Program-made: the position numbers and the translations under genes | The notes under the pieces: model-generated | Told to the model about the DNA's origin: nothing | What the model saw: only the letters and a program-made list of their open reading frames with translations | The model's database searches: none | Assembly: GCA_018907035.1 (NCBI GenBank) | Contig: JACCIC010000374.1 | Location: forward strand, 56,436-120,435 | Length of the DNA: 64,000 nucleotides | Direction: 5' to 3' | DNA from: Sycobia sp. Sy_11 | Taxonomy: Eukaryota > Arthropoda > Insecta > Hymenoptera > Epichrysomallidae | Shown: in pieces, positions 54,956 through 64,000 of the stretch | Position numbering within the stretch: position 1 is the stretch's first letter | Layout of the letters: each line of letters opens with the position of its first letter

Positions 54956-56241
54956 TCAGGTATGTGAATAAGTCTTTCCCGTTTTTTTTCAAATTTTGAG
55001 CCTTTATTGTGAAAAAATGGTTACAAATGAATTATTGAAAGTATTGGCCATCGCTAGCTACAACTTTTTCTCATCTTTCTGGCAACATACGAATCCCGTT
55101 GCGAAAAAATTCGACCGGTTTGGCCTCTATCCAGTCATCCACCCATTTTTTGGCTTCCTCGTAGGAATGGAAGTGCTGGTCAGCCAGGCCATGCGTCATC
55201 GATCTGAAGTGATGGAAATCAGACGGAGCAACGTCTGGACTATACGGCGGGAGGGGTAGGACTTCCCATTTGAGCGTTTCTAAGTATGTTTTCACCGGCG
55301 GTGCAACATGTGGACGAGCATTGTCATGTTGCAAAATAACTTTGTCGTGCCTGTCGGAGTATTGTGGCCGTTTTTCTCGCAGTGCGCGGCTCAAACGCAT
55401 CAATTGTCGTCGATAGACCTCGCCTGTGATCCTTTCATTCGGTTTCAGAAGCTCATAGTAAACCACACCTAGCTGGTCCCACCATATACAGAGCATGAGC
55501 TTGGCGCCATGAATATTTGGCTTGGCCGTCGATGATGATGCATGGCTGGGTAGTCCCCATGATTTTCTTCGCTTCGGATTATCGTAACGTATCCACTTTT
55601 CATCGCCAGTCACGATACGATGCAGAAAACCCTTTCTTTTATGTCGCTGAAGCAGCTGTTCGCAAGTGAAAAAACGCCGTTCGACGTCTCTCAGCTTGAG
55701 TTCGTACGGCACCCAATTTCCTTGCTTTTGGATCATTCCCATGGCTTTCAAACGCTTGGAAATGGTTGTTCGGTCAACTCCCAATGCTTCAGCAAGTTCT
55801 TCTTGCGTTTGACAAGAATCTTCATCAAGCAAAGTCGCCAATTCTCGATCTTCAAAGATTTGCGGCCGCTCGGAACGCTCCTTGTCTTCCACGTCGAAAT
55901 CACCGCTTTTGAAGCGTCGAAACCATCCGCGAACACTTGAATCATCGACACAACCTTCTCCATAAGCCTCCTGAAGCAATCGATGCATCTCGGCAGCAGA
56001 TTTCTTCAAATTGAACCAATAAAGTGAAACTTCTCGCAAATGACGTCGACTCGGCTCAAATTTCGACATTTTCACTATATCAAAAATTTATGATGCGAAA
56101 AAATTTTAACTAATGTGTTAGTATGGAATTGTTGACATATGAATAAGCTTTGATTATGACATATGTAACCATTGAATACTCGCACAGTATTGGTGGTGCC
56201 ATCTCTTACAAAAAACGGGAAAGACTTATTTACACTCCTAA
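54956..56241 (-). mobile_element. Near-intact mariner, mauritiana-type (copy 1)
   Basis: This 1286-bp element has inverted ends TCAGGTATGTGAATAAGTCT (left) and TTAGGAGTGTAAATAAGTCT (right, minus strand), each next to the TA target dinucleotide (54954-54955 and 56242-56243). Its single transposase gene is on the minus strand. It is nearly identical to copy 2 at 62559-63844, so both inserted recently. Confidence 0.95.
55071..56069 (-). CDS. Mariner transposase, 332 residues, 13 short at the C terminus
   Basis: It encodes the cut-and-paste transposase. I start it at the ATG giving MSKFEPSRRH (56067-56069). A GTG two codons upstream is also open but not needed. The N-terminal half holds two helix-turn-helix regions (about residues 1-110) and the linker WVPYEL (119-124). 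The catalytic domain has D156 (IVTGDEKW), D249 (QHDNARPH) and D284 (YSPDVAPSD), the DD34D triad at the same positions as in Mos1-like relatives. The stop TGA at 55071-55073 replaces the tryptophan codon TGG found in copy 2, removing the final 13 residues of an otherwise 345-codon frame. All catalytic residues are present. Whether the shortened protein works is unknown. Confidence 0.9.
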   Translation of the reverse strand: MSKFEPSRRHLREVSLYWFNLKKSAAEMHRLLQEAYGEGCVDDSSVRGWFRRFKSGDFDVEDKERSERPQIFEDRELATLLDEDSCQTQEELAEALGVDRTTISKRLKAMGMIQKQGNWVPYELKLRDVERRFFTCEQLLQRHKRKGFLHRIVTGDEKWIRYDNPKRRKSWGLPSHASSSTAKPNIHGAKLMLCIWWDQLGVVYYELLKPNERITGEVYRRQLMRLSRALREKRPQYSDRHDKVILQHDNARPHVAPPVKTYLETLKWEVLPLPPYSPDVAPSDFHHFRSMTHGLADQHFHSYEEAKKWVDDWIEAKPVEFFRNGIRMLPER

Positions 56242-56739
56242 TATTTTTATTGAAACATAAAGAAAACGAGTATCAAATCATTCACCCAAAAACTTGTCCT
56301 GATACGTTCCTCCATCCGAATCACGTATCCTGAAAACCTCAGAAAATTCCAATAAAAATAAAGCGGAAGGAGAAGGAACGTTAGAACTATAACTATTACA
56401 TTATGGATTGCTTTGTATTGTTAAATGTACTATTATGTACGGTACACTGTGCTATTCAATTTAATGCTCATTATTTTTATTGCATATTTTTCTACATTAG
56501 AATTTTCATCTAAATTACATTAAAAAAGTGTAATCTTCAGAATATATCCAAATATTGCAAGTAATGACAGTTTTATCTGTGGTACAAAAAAGTGTCTGCC
56601 AACATATTTACATTATCGTCGGGACATTAACTCCGCTGACTCACGCCTTCTCGTCGACCTTGGGAACAACACCAACAGCACCTGTCTTATTCTTACTGTT
56701 TTCTTAGCTGCTGGACGAGGGGACATTCTCGAAATAAAA

Positions 56740-58090
56740 ATATTTCATTCAAAATACTGCCCATAACTAACTTCGTTCTCCCATCTGTTTGGCAGTAGAT
56801 GTATTCCGTATCGAAGTAATGACATGTCTTTTAAAGGTATTCAAGAATTCATCTATTTTTTACCTTTCTCGAAAAAATGAAAGCACTCGTCAATTAGGCC
56901 ATGTGCAATCGAATAGACTAAATCAAAATTATAAGGGTTTATGTAGATAAATTGGGTGGGATGGTGGCACTTTTCATTCAAGTCTGTCGATAGGTTGTGT
57001 ATCTGTCAACAACTTTGCAGCATTATTTTTGAGCATTTCTTTCGGTGTTATTTGTTATCGAACAAAATCATAGCAATTTTCCAATCAAAGAAGCATTTGT
57101 GGAAAGCGATGCTTCTAATCTTTAATCTGAGGCCTATTGTTTGATTTCGAAAATTTTTTGGGGCGCTATTGGTGAATCGACGTGCCAACCGTGGTCCAAA
57201 TGGCTCAAAATTTGTGATTATAAAATTGAAGATAAGGATCGTTCCGGAAAACCGAAAAGTTTTGAAGATGAGGAATTAAATGCTTTACTGGATGAGGAAC
57301 CGTGTTAGATTGAAAAAAAACTTGCTGCATCATTAGGCATCACTGAAGAAACAGTTTCGCTGCGCTTAAAAGTATTAGAATTCTTTCAAAAGGTTGGAAA
57401 TTGGTTGCTACAGCGGTATAAAATAAATCATTTTTGCGTCGTATTGTTACTGCTAATGAACAATGAGTTTATTTTGCAGAAAATCGTATATAAAGTCCGG
57501 CGAGCCCGCCTAATCGATGCTAAAAGGAAATATTTACGCAAATAAGATGATGCTCTGCATATGGTAGGCTGAAAAGGGTGTCGTATACTACGAATTGCTT
57601 CCGAGGGGTCAATCCATCAGAGGACCATTCTATCTAATCCAACTTATTCGTTTAAAGCGAGCATTACAGGATAAAGGGCAAGAATATGAGATAAAGCAGT
57701 CTTTCATTTTTCATCCGGATAACTCCTACCCATGTATTGCGATTTCGGACAAAGCTATTTGGAGAATAGTGAATGGGAAATTCTTCCTCACCCGCGTTAT
57801 AGCCCAGATTTGGAACGACCTGATTACCACTAGTTTCGATTAATGCAGAACGCTCTCACAGGAATACGCTCTAGTTCAGTAAAGAGAATGAAAAATTGAT
57901 TTCATATGTTCTTTGGCTCTTTTTGAAATTGTTTTGGTCTGGAATTCATAAATTACCAAAAATATGGGAAAAAGTTATAGCCTCTGATGGACCATACTTT
58001 GAATAAAGGATATGTAACCATGTTTTCATAATAAAGCCTCAAATTTTGGAGAAAAACACTGGAAACTTACTTGTACATCCCATATATATT
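56740..58090 (+). pseudogene. Rearranged mariner remnant
   Basis: From about 57140 the plus strand reads a degraded mariner transposase: 'W-S-K-W-L...EDKDRSGKPKSFEDEELNALLDEE' in broken frames, then the open part 57595-57843 with FHPDNSYPCIA (second aspartate), and a C-terminal 'WEKVIASDGPYFE'-like end near 57970-58005. The right end 'acttacttgtacatccc' resembles an inverted terminus. Sequence 56780-57000 is a mariner C-terminal region on the opposite strand ('WPN..' and 'FRER' segments), so the copy is rearranged or two copies are joined. Confidence 0.6.
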
Positions 58091-58228
58091 GTTATTTTTA
58101 ATTTATCCTCATAGAGCTTATTCTGTTTAGGATCTTGTATATTAAAATACAATCATTTTTTAAATAGAGATCATTATATCGTATTTATAAATATTTAAAT
58201 TTTTTTATTTTCATAAATTTATTCAGAC

Positions 58229-58231
<3 letters not shown>

Positions 58232-58278
<47 letters not shown>
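58232..58278. repeat. (TA)n microsatellite
   Basis: About 23 TA units, 27 bases upstream of the acceptor of the candidate BTB exon. Confidence 0.95.
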
Positions 58279-58280
<2 letters not shown>

Positions 58281-58305
58281 CTTGCATCTTATTTTATTCT
58301 TCTAG

Positions 58306-58488
58306 AATTAAGACTAAGCGATGCAATCAATATCTAATACGAAAAATGCATCGTCAGAACCTGAAATGAAACTAGTAAAAGTTGATAATTGGGGTACCTT
58401 CTTTTTAGAACGACTACTTCAATTATATTTTAATGAAGAATTATTAGATCTTACAATTAAATTTCATTCGAATAATACTACACTAAAA
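58306..58488 (+). CDS. Candidate host exon, start of a BTB-type domain
   Basis: A polypyrimidine tract and AG (58304-58305) precede 15 bases and an ATG (58321). The frame runs 56 codons to the donor AAA|GTAAGT at 58489. The peptide contains WGTFFLERLLQLYFNEELL, then 'DLTIKF', the pattern at the start of the BTB/POZ domain in insect BTB zinc-finger proteins, where an intron at this point would be followed by the 'VH-LVL' strand. The exon ends in phase 0. No following BTB exon is found in the window, so the rest is further away or lost. It would be the only host gene seen here. Confidence 0.55.
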
Positions 58489-59816
58489 GTAAGTATAGAT
58501 AATATTCAATAAATTTCTAGGTGTTAATATATATAGAGTAAGTACTAATACATAAGAAAAGAAAATTTATGTCTTATATGTATTCTAAACGAAAAGAGGG
58601 TTTATGTTTGAAAAATTAGTTTAGCTGTTTCATTATGCTTAAATTATTTTACTATAACCCTAATGATATGACGATTTTTGTCTCATCCCCTTCACTTAAG
58701 TTAGTCTCATCGTTGTCAGCAAATCACTTTAACTGAATTTCGTGTAATACTTATTGAAATCTGGTTTTCCTTACGAGATTTTCTTTCACAATAAATTGAG
58801 CATGTCATTCATTAATGTATGGTTGCTTTTAGCTATAGAGAAATCTTCTGCTGACAAGGAAAAAATTATGTGTTTGGATCCTAGATGTTAATGAAACTCA
58901 CAAAATCATTTCTAATATACCGAAATAAAAAGCACGTGCAATAATATTTTTATATGCCTCATTGAACCAAAAAAATTTAATTTAATTTAATAAATATTTT
59001 ATCGGTCTTACAGTTTTTATACCATAACGTATTATACCAATTCAATGACAATTATTACAATTATCCCCAAAGAATCTAAAAAATCCACATAAGTATAATT
59101 TTTAAATTTGAAATAAAATTTAGACATATGAAAAAAATTTTAGAATACGAACTCAAATAAATAATTTGTTCTGTCTTGAATATAATGTTCATTTAATGTA
59201 GGACATAGCGCCTCTAAACAATTCTATGTTTACAAATCTGTTAAAAATAAATAATACATAATAATAATTTAGTTCTTTACATAAATTTCATTTTTAAAAT
59301 TCAACATTAAACAAAAATTAATAATCTTGTATGTTCAGTTAATTGAAAAAAATTATTACATATTATTTAAATAATACTATCATGTTTATTACATTTTGTC
59401 GAAAAAGTCAATATTATAACTAAAATTCATTCTTGTTATGCATTAATTATTTTTATCAGCATATATCCTGAATCCTAAAGATTATATGTTCTTATGATTA
59501 TTTAGGTTTTAGAAATTAAAAATAGTGAAAAATACCAGAGCTTTTACGTGTGCGAAATAAACCGTCCTGTTCTCACTATCAGAACGATGTATTCATGTGT
59601 TTCATGGTTTCTTCGATGCGGAATGAAGATGCGACCTGGCATGTGTGAAGGGTAATAAATGGTCAGTGCTTTCGAGCATGTACAATAAATAACGTACTAC
59701 GCAAGGACAATGGTGAGAAAGAGAAAGGGGTGGAGCAAGTAAAATAGCTTTGACGGAAATATTATAGAGAGCATGCCTGTTTGACACATGCAATATATAG
59801 GTGTATATACAGTTAT

Positions 59817-59819
<3 letters not shown>

Positions 59820-59886
<67 letters not shown>
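59820..59886. repeat. (AG)n microsatellite
   Basis: About 33 AG units with very few interruptions. Confidence 0.95.
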
Positions 59887-59890
<4 letters not shown>

Positions 59891-59905
59891 TTAGAATTTA
59901 GAATT

Positions 59906-60337
59906 TCATTTATTAAAGCCTATGGACTCGTGGTCCTTCATAGGACAGAGAGACAGAGAGGGAGAGAGGGGGGGAGAGCAGAAAACTTTTAGAGAGAAGA
60001 AATTGCAAAGAAAGACGTTGATCAACGCAGGATGACCGGACGTCTTAATGCTCGATGATAAAGTTGCAGAAGCCAATGGGAGCTTTGCCTGGCAGTAGCA
60101 ACCAATCAAACAGTCGGTGATAAACGGGTAAAGACGGGTGTAAGAGGAAGGAGGGCCAAGTTTAAAGGTCGAGACGTATCCATACAGAAGTCGTTCGGCT
60201 ACCTGGACAACAGGGAGACAATAAACGATCCTACCACAGACGAGGTAACGTAAGATGGATGGTTTGACCACCGAACACCGCAGCAGCATCGGTATGTATA
60301 GCCTACCATCATTGCTGTGTCGTGAGGAGCTATTCAT
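59906..60337 (-). CDS. Unidentified 143-codon open frame
   Basis: An uninterrupted minus-strand frame starts with an ATG (MNSSSRHSNDG) and ends DHESIGFNK just before TAA, which overlaps an AATAAA-like signal. It lies in a GC-richer island beside the (AG)n tract. I recognise no domain. It may be the 3' part of a non-LTR retrotransposon or a chance frame. The serine/proline-rich 'PPLSPSLSLC' is encoded by the purine-rich repeat. Confidence 0.2.
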   Translation of the reverse strand: MNSSSRHSNDGRLYIPMLLRCSVVKPSILRYLVCGRIVYCLPVVQVAERLLYGYVSTFKLGPPSSYTRLYPFITDCLIGCYCQAKLPLASATLSSSIKTSGHPALINVFLCNFFSLKVFCSPPLSPSLSLCPMKDHESIGFNK

Positions 60338-60784
60338 GTGTACCTTCGTCAGTATAGGTGACCTCCGATAACGTCATGTAGGAATTTGTGCTTACTAGAG
60401 ACGAGAAGTTCGGATATAGCGTCGAGATTAATAAGTGAAGAAAAAGCGCGTAGTTAAGCTCTCCGGGCTTCTGTTCTCCTCCCTTTATCGTGCCAGAAGA
60501 TAGAAGATAAGACCGTATAATAAAGTTGAAGCATGTGTGAAAGAGATAACACGATATCGCGTCGATTCACGGCATGATCGCTGAATGTGACCCCGGAATT
60601 AGAATTTCAAACGTGAAATGTGTGTGCGCAAACCATTTTTGTTGTATTTACCATATTTTCGAAATTGTGTGTATAATAAATTGTGCCAGTGGTACGAGAA
60701 TTATTATATTACAAAAAAATATTGTTTTTTTTTATTTAAATAAAATTACTACCTCATAATTTTAGATTTCAATTATATTTGTAG

Positions 60785-60937
60785 TTCTACGTGGTAACCA
60801 AAATAAAGCTGAGAATTTCGACAGACGTTGAATACTTCACAGCAGATATATATAAAGGAGGTAGCGAAATCGCAGATAATATGTTAACGAAAATTCGTAT
60901 GCAAAATAAAGTTGCCTGTTTTTTACCAGGATTTATT
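60785..60937 (+). CDS. Candidate internal exon, 51 codons, phase 0/0
   Basis: The acceptor 'ttatatttgtag' ends at 60784 and the donor GTAAGT starts at 60938. The 153 bases between are open in one frame only, with a balanced, protein-like translation (starts FYVVTKIKLR, ends ACFLPGFI). The phase matches the BTB exon 2.3 kb upstream on the same strand, so they could be spliced, but the peptide does not look like the expected continuation of a BTB domain. It may be from another gene. I do not recognise it. Confidence 0.4.
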
Positions 60938-61231
60938 GTAAGTCCATTTTAATAACCACAAAGACACATGATAGAAAGGATACAGAGAATGGGTCATGGA
61001 CATTAGCTACATTATTAATAAATAAAGAAAAGAAATATTAACGTTGTCTTGCAGAACTCCTTATTTTTAAAGTGCTGCAACCAACGAATTTCTAGTTGAA
61101 AAACAATATATTGTGACCTTTCTCGGAAAAACAGTCAAATACTAGGTGATACCTGTTCTCGATTCGGGAAATAAATAAATGAGACGCAATATTGAAATTT
61201 CTTTTTTATTTTGAATTTATTTCTTTAATAA

Positions 61232-61610
61232 CTAATATTGACAAATACACAAAAAAACGATAAATTGGTTAAAAAAAAAAACAAATTTAATGTACCAAAA
61301 TTTATGGGAGTTAATCCACCGATCACTGAGTTGATCGAAATAAGACTGACCTCTTTCCGCATCTACCTCTATTGCTTGTACGTGCAACACTACTTGTCGC
61401 TCCTTAGAGGAACCATTCCCTTCCATTGCCAAGACTTGACCATGACAACCAACAGGTTTATGTAGGTTGAGTTTAACTATCTAGTAGCATCAGACTTTTT
61501 GATGATGCCAGCGTATTCCGGAATAGGCAAAATTTCTACTTCAAAAGAAGTACACTTTATACAATACTTAATGAGGCACGGTTTTTCGACCATTAAAGAT
61601 TACCAAAACA
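61232..61610 (-). pseudogene. Possible coding remnant, unidentified
   Basis: Two minus-strand frames have protein-like composition. One, near 61500-61610, contains EILPIPEYAGIIKKSDATR before a stop. The other, 61300-61450, contains GQVLAMEGNGSSKERQVVLH and then 'QSYFDQLSDRW'. They are about 25 bases apart in different frames. This could be a decayed processed gene or two exons without clear splice signals. I cannot name the family. Confidence 0.3.
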
Positions 61611-61615
61611 ATACC

Positions 61616-62005
61616 AATTTGATCAAAATCACGAGGAAAACTGATAAATGCTCATCAAACAATTTCTTCATTATCAGTTGCTTACGAATGTTGTAACTAT
61701 TTTTATAAAAGATGTATGGACGGTTTGAACTTTATTGATATTTCTATATATTAATATTTATTGATATCCTACTGATATTTATATTACAAGAAGATAAGCG
61801 ATTTTTGAAATGTAACACAATTACTAATTATAAGGCAGAATTGCAAAGACTTTTCAGAGAGCTCAGAGCAAATATGTTAAAAATTATCCTTTATTTTTTA
61901 GATCGAAAGTCTTTAGAAATATGAATATTACGAACTGTATTTGAAGCAGGTGAAAAATCTCAGTTTGCTAGTTATTTATAACGTAAAAATCAACTTATTG
62001 TACTT
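61616..62005. other. No gene seen
   Basis: AT-rich sequence between the unidentified coding remnant and the Penelope-like element. Confidence 0.4.
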
Positions 62006-62364
62006 GAATTGTGCTTATGTCGACTGTTTTTATATAAATTAATAAATATTTGTATTGTTCTTATAGTGCAATTACGTACATTTAAATTAATACGTAATAA
62101 TATCAATATATATATTTATATCAATATTAATAAATATCAATATATAATTAATTGAAAATTATAATGACAGTCAGACTGTCCTTTGTAAACTAAACCTTAT
62201 ATTAATATTCTAATTTCTATATACCGCTATCTCCACGAAACGATACATTTAGTAATTTGAATATATAATCCCCGCTCTATACAAAATGTTCAAACCAATA
62301 AATTTAATAAGGAATGATAAATGTTATCTAATTTATTAGACTCTAATATTAAATTCACATCGGT

Positions 62365-62557
62365 TCAATTCTTTGAAATATGAATACTTTCCAGACTCTC
62401 CCTTTTGTACTTATTATTAATACCATGTTCCAAAATATCCATATTCGGAAAATCAAAAGAATATAAAAACTTCAAACAATGTTCTTTTAAACAAGAAGTA
62501 ATATGTGAACTACGTAAAATATATTTATGTTCATAAAATTCTCTCTTTGAAATATCT
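62365..62557 (-). pseudogene. Penelope-like protein C-terminal part
   Basis: The minus-strand frame reads FYEHKYILRSSHITSCLKEH and then 'FPNMDILEHGINNKYKRESLESIHI', the end of the GIY-YIG-containing protein. The same segment is present at 41480-41660 in the other copy. The frame upstream is supplied by mariner sequence, so translation through the junction is meaningless. Confidence 0.75.
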
Positions 62558-62558
62558 A

Positions 62559-63844
62559 TCAGGTATGTGAATAAGTCTTTCCCGTTTTTTTTCAAATTTT
62601 GAGCCTTTATTGTGAAAAAATGGTTACAAATGAATTATTGAAAGTATTGGCCATCGCTAGCTACAACTTTTTCCCATCTTTCTGGCAACATACGAATCCC
62701 GTTGCGAAAAAATTCGACCGGTTTGGCCTCTATCCAGTCACCCACCCATTTTTTGGGTTCCTCGTAGGAATGGAAGTGCTGGTCAGCCAGGCCATGCGTC
62801 ATCGATCTGAAGAGAGTGGTAATCAGACGGAGCAACGTCTGGACTATACGGCGGGTGGGGTAGGACTTCCCATTTGAGCGTTTCTAAGTATGTTTTCACC
62901 GGCGGTGCAACATGTAGGCGAGCATTGTCATGTTGCAAATAACTTTGTCGTGCCTGTCGGAGTATTGTGGCCGTTTTTCTCGCAGTGCGCGGCTCAAACG
63001 CATCAATTGTCGTCGATAGACCTCGCCTGTGATCCTTTCATTCGGTTTCAGAAGCTCATAGTAAACCACACCTAGCTGGTCCCACCATATACAGAGCATG
63101 AGCTTGGCGCCATGATATTTGGCTTGGCCGTCGATGATGATGCATGGCTGGGTAGTCCCCATGATTTTTCTTTCGCTTCGGATTATCGTAACGTATCCAC
63201 TTTTCATCGCCAGTCACGATACGATGCAGAAAACCCTTTCTTTTATGTCGCTGAAGCAGCTGTTCGCAAGTGAAAAAACGCCGTTCGACGTCTCTCAGCT
63301 TGAGTTCGTACGGCACCCAATTTCCTTGCTTTTGGATCATTCCCATGGCTTTCAACGCTTGGAAATGGTTGTTCGGTCAACTCCCAATGCTTCAGCAAGT
63401 TCTTCTTGCGTTTGATAAGAATCTTCATCAAGCAAAGTCGCCAATTCTCGATCTTCAAAGATTTGCGGCCGCCCGGAACGCTCCTTGTCTTCCACGTCGA
63501 AATCACCGCTTTTGAAGCGTCGAAACCATCCGCGAACACTTGAATCATCGACACAACCTTCTCCATAAGCCTCCTGAAGCAATCGATGCGTCTCGGCAGC
63601 AGATTTCTTCAAATTGAACCAATAAAGTGAAACTTCCCGCAAATGACGTCGACTCGGCTCAAATTTCGACATTTTCACGATATCAAAAATTTATGATGCG
63701 AAAAAATTTTAACTAATGTGTTAGTATGGAATTGTTGACATATGAATAAGCTTTGATTATGACATATGTAACCATTGAATACTCGCACAGTATTGGTGGC
63801 GCCATCTCTTACAAAAAACGGGAAAGACTTATTCACACTCCTAA
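62559..63844 (-). mobile_element. Mariner copy 2, same family as copy 1, frameshifted
   Basis: The element is 1286 bp, the same length as copy 1, with ends TCAGGTATGTGAATAAGTCT and, on the minus strand, TTAGGAGTGTGAATAAGTCT. TA is at 62557-62558 and 63845-63846. The transposase is broken by several small indels relative to copy 1 (near 62815, 62937, 63114, 63168 and 63355), yet it keeps TGG where copy 1 has TGA. Reading frames 63352-63669, 63056-63355, 62896-63207 and 62635-62835 together cover the same protein. Confidence 0.95.
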
Positions 63845-63846
63845 TA

Positions 63847-64000
63847 CTTGTTTGTCCGATATAGCTTCATTACAATCCATACAATTAATTTTGTAAACAA
63901 CTCCAGATTTTAAACATTGATCATCCGTATCTTTGCAATTATTAAATAACTTACTTAAATAATTACTATTTTTAAAGAAAATTTGAATGTTATATTTCCG
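63847..64000 (-). pseudogene. Penelope-like GIY-YIG nuclease part (runs off the window)
   Basis: The minus strand reads IQIFFKNSNYLSKLFNNCKD, then 'DDQCLKSGVVYKINCMDC', parallel to 41700-41840 in the other copy. The sequence leaves the window within this region. Confidence 0.8.

Larger units (their letters stand above)
58489..60784 (+). other. Putative intron or intergenic stretch
   Basis: It contains a Penelope-like end ('aataaatattttatcggtcttacag', about 58988-59013), an (AG)n tract at 59820-59886 and the GC-richer block 59890-60540. The remainder is AT-rich with no supported coding region. Confidence 0.4.
62006..64000 (-). mobile_element. Second Penelope-like element, split by mariner, running off the window
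   Basis: It begins with the terminus 'aattgtgcttatgtcgactg', then 'taataaatatt' and the palindrome GACAGTCAGACTGTC (62165-62179). The hammerhead segment is deleted here: the text jumps from the palindrome to 'gtaaactaaaccttatatt'. Then come the C-terminal coding part (62365-62557), the mariner, and GIY-YIG coding sequence (63845-64000), all on the minus strand. It continues beyond 64000. Confidence 0.85.

Noticed and set aside
55620..55940. Plus-strand 106-codon frame
   Set aside because: It is the antisense shadow of the mariner transposase at 55071-56069.
61499..61696. Plus-strand 65-codon frame
   Set aside because: The opposite strand reads more like protein over the same bases. I could not decide firmly, but the plus frame shows no known motif.

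Overview
This window is nuclear DNA of an arthropod, most likely an insect, and it comes from a transposon graveyard rather than a gene-rich locus. The base is AT-rich, with long (TA)n and (AG)n/(CT)n microsatellites. Nearly every open frame of any length belongs to a transposable element of a class common in insects: mariner, piggyBac, Helitron, Penelope-like, Gypsy and an RNase H-bearing LINE. A hymenopteran (ant or bee) would fit this mix, but nothing here proves the order. No rRNA, tRNA, CRISPR array or bacterial-type operon is visible.

Layout. 1-4.5 kb: AT-rich DNA with two short Penelope-derived insertions, each flanked by a 13-bp target duplication. 4.5-5.8 kb: two fused mariner remnants. 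6.3-8.3 kb: a Gypsy gag remnant. 9.35-14.8 kb: two non-autonomous Helitrons in opposite orientation, both filled with a 60-bp minisatellite, the second split by a LINE. 15.3-16.5 kb: a dead mariner with clear inverted ends. 16.8-23.85 kb: a decayed Gypsy element with two LTRs and RNase H/integrase remnants. 23.9-25.3 kb: a DDE transposase fragment and a third Helitron. 26.8-28.5 kb: a piggyBac element with a substituted catalytic residue. 29.3-31.2 kb: tandem repeats. 31.6-36.8 kb: an internally deleted Gypsy element with a long gag frame. 38.2-43 kb: two head-to-head Helitrons, one of which swallowed a Penelope-like element (reverse transcriptase, GIY-YIG nuclease, hammerhead-ribozyme motif, inverted 5' part). 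43-50.9 kb: an LTR and a minus-strand Gypsy gag/pol remnant, with a viral-type glycoprotein remnant lying in an unexpected position. 52.2-53.4 kb: another mariner. 53.8-54.8 kb: an LTR-like unit packed with hairpins. 54.96-56.24 kb: a nearly intact mariner. 58.3-60.9 kb: two candidate host exons, the first resembling the start of a BTB domain. 62-64 kb: a second Penelope-like copy split by a second mariner of the same family.

How the parts relate. The nesting gives a relative chronology: LINE into Helitron, Penelope into Helitron, mariner into Penelope. In the LINE and the 62.6 kb mariner cases the empty site can be read from a related copy elsewhere in the window. The mariner at 55 kb is the only near-complete coding sequence. 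Everything else is broken by stops, frameshifts, deletions or lost catalytic residues. The most notable signals are the hammerhead motif in the Penelope element, the small Penelope derivatives with 13-bp duplications, the hairpin array at 54.07-54.65 kb, the Helitron-borne minisatellite and the glycoprotein remnant.
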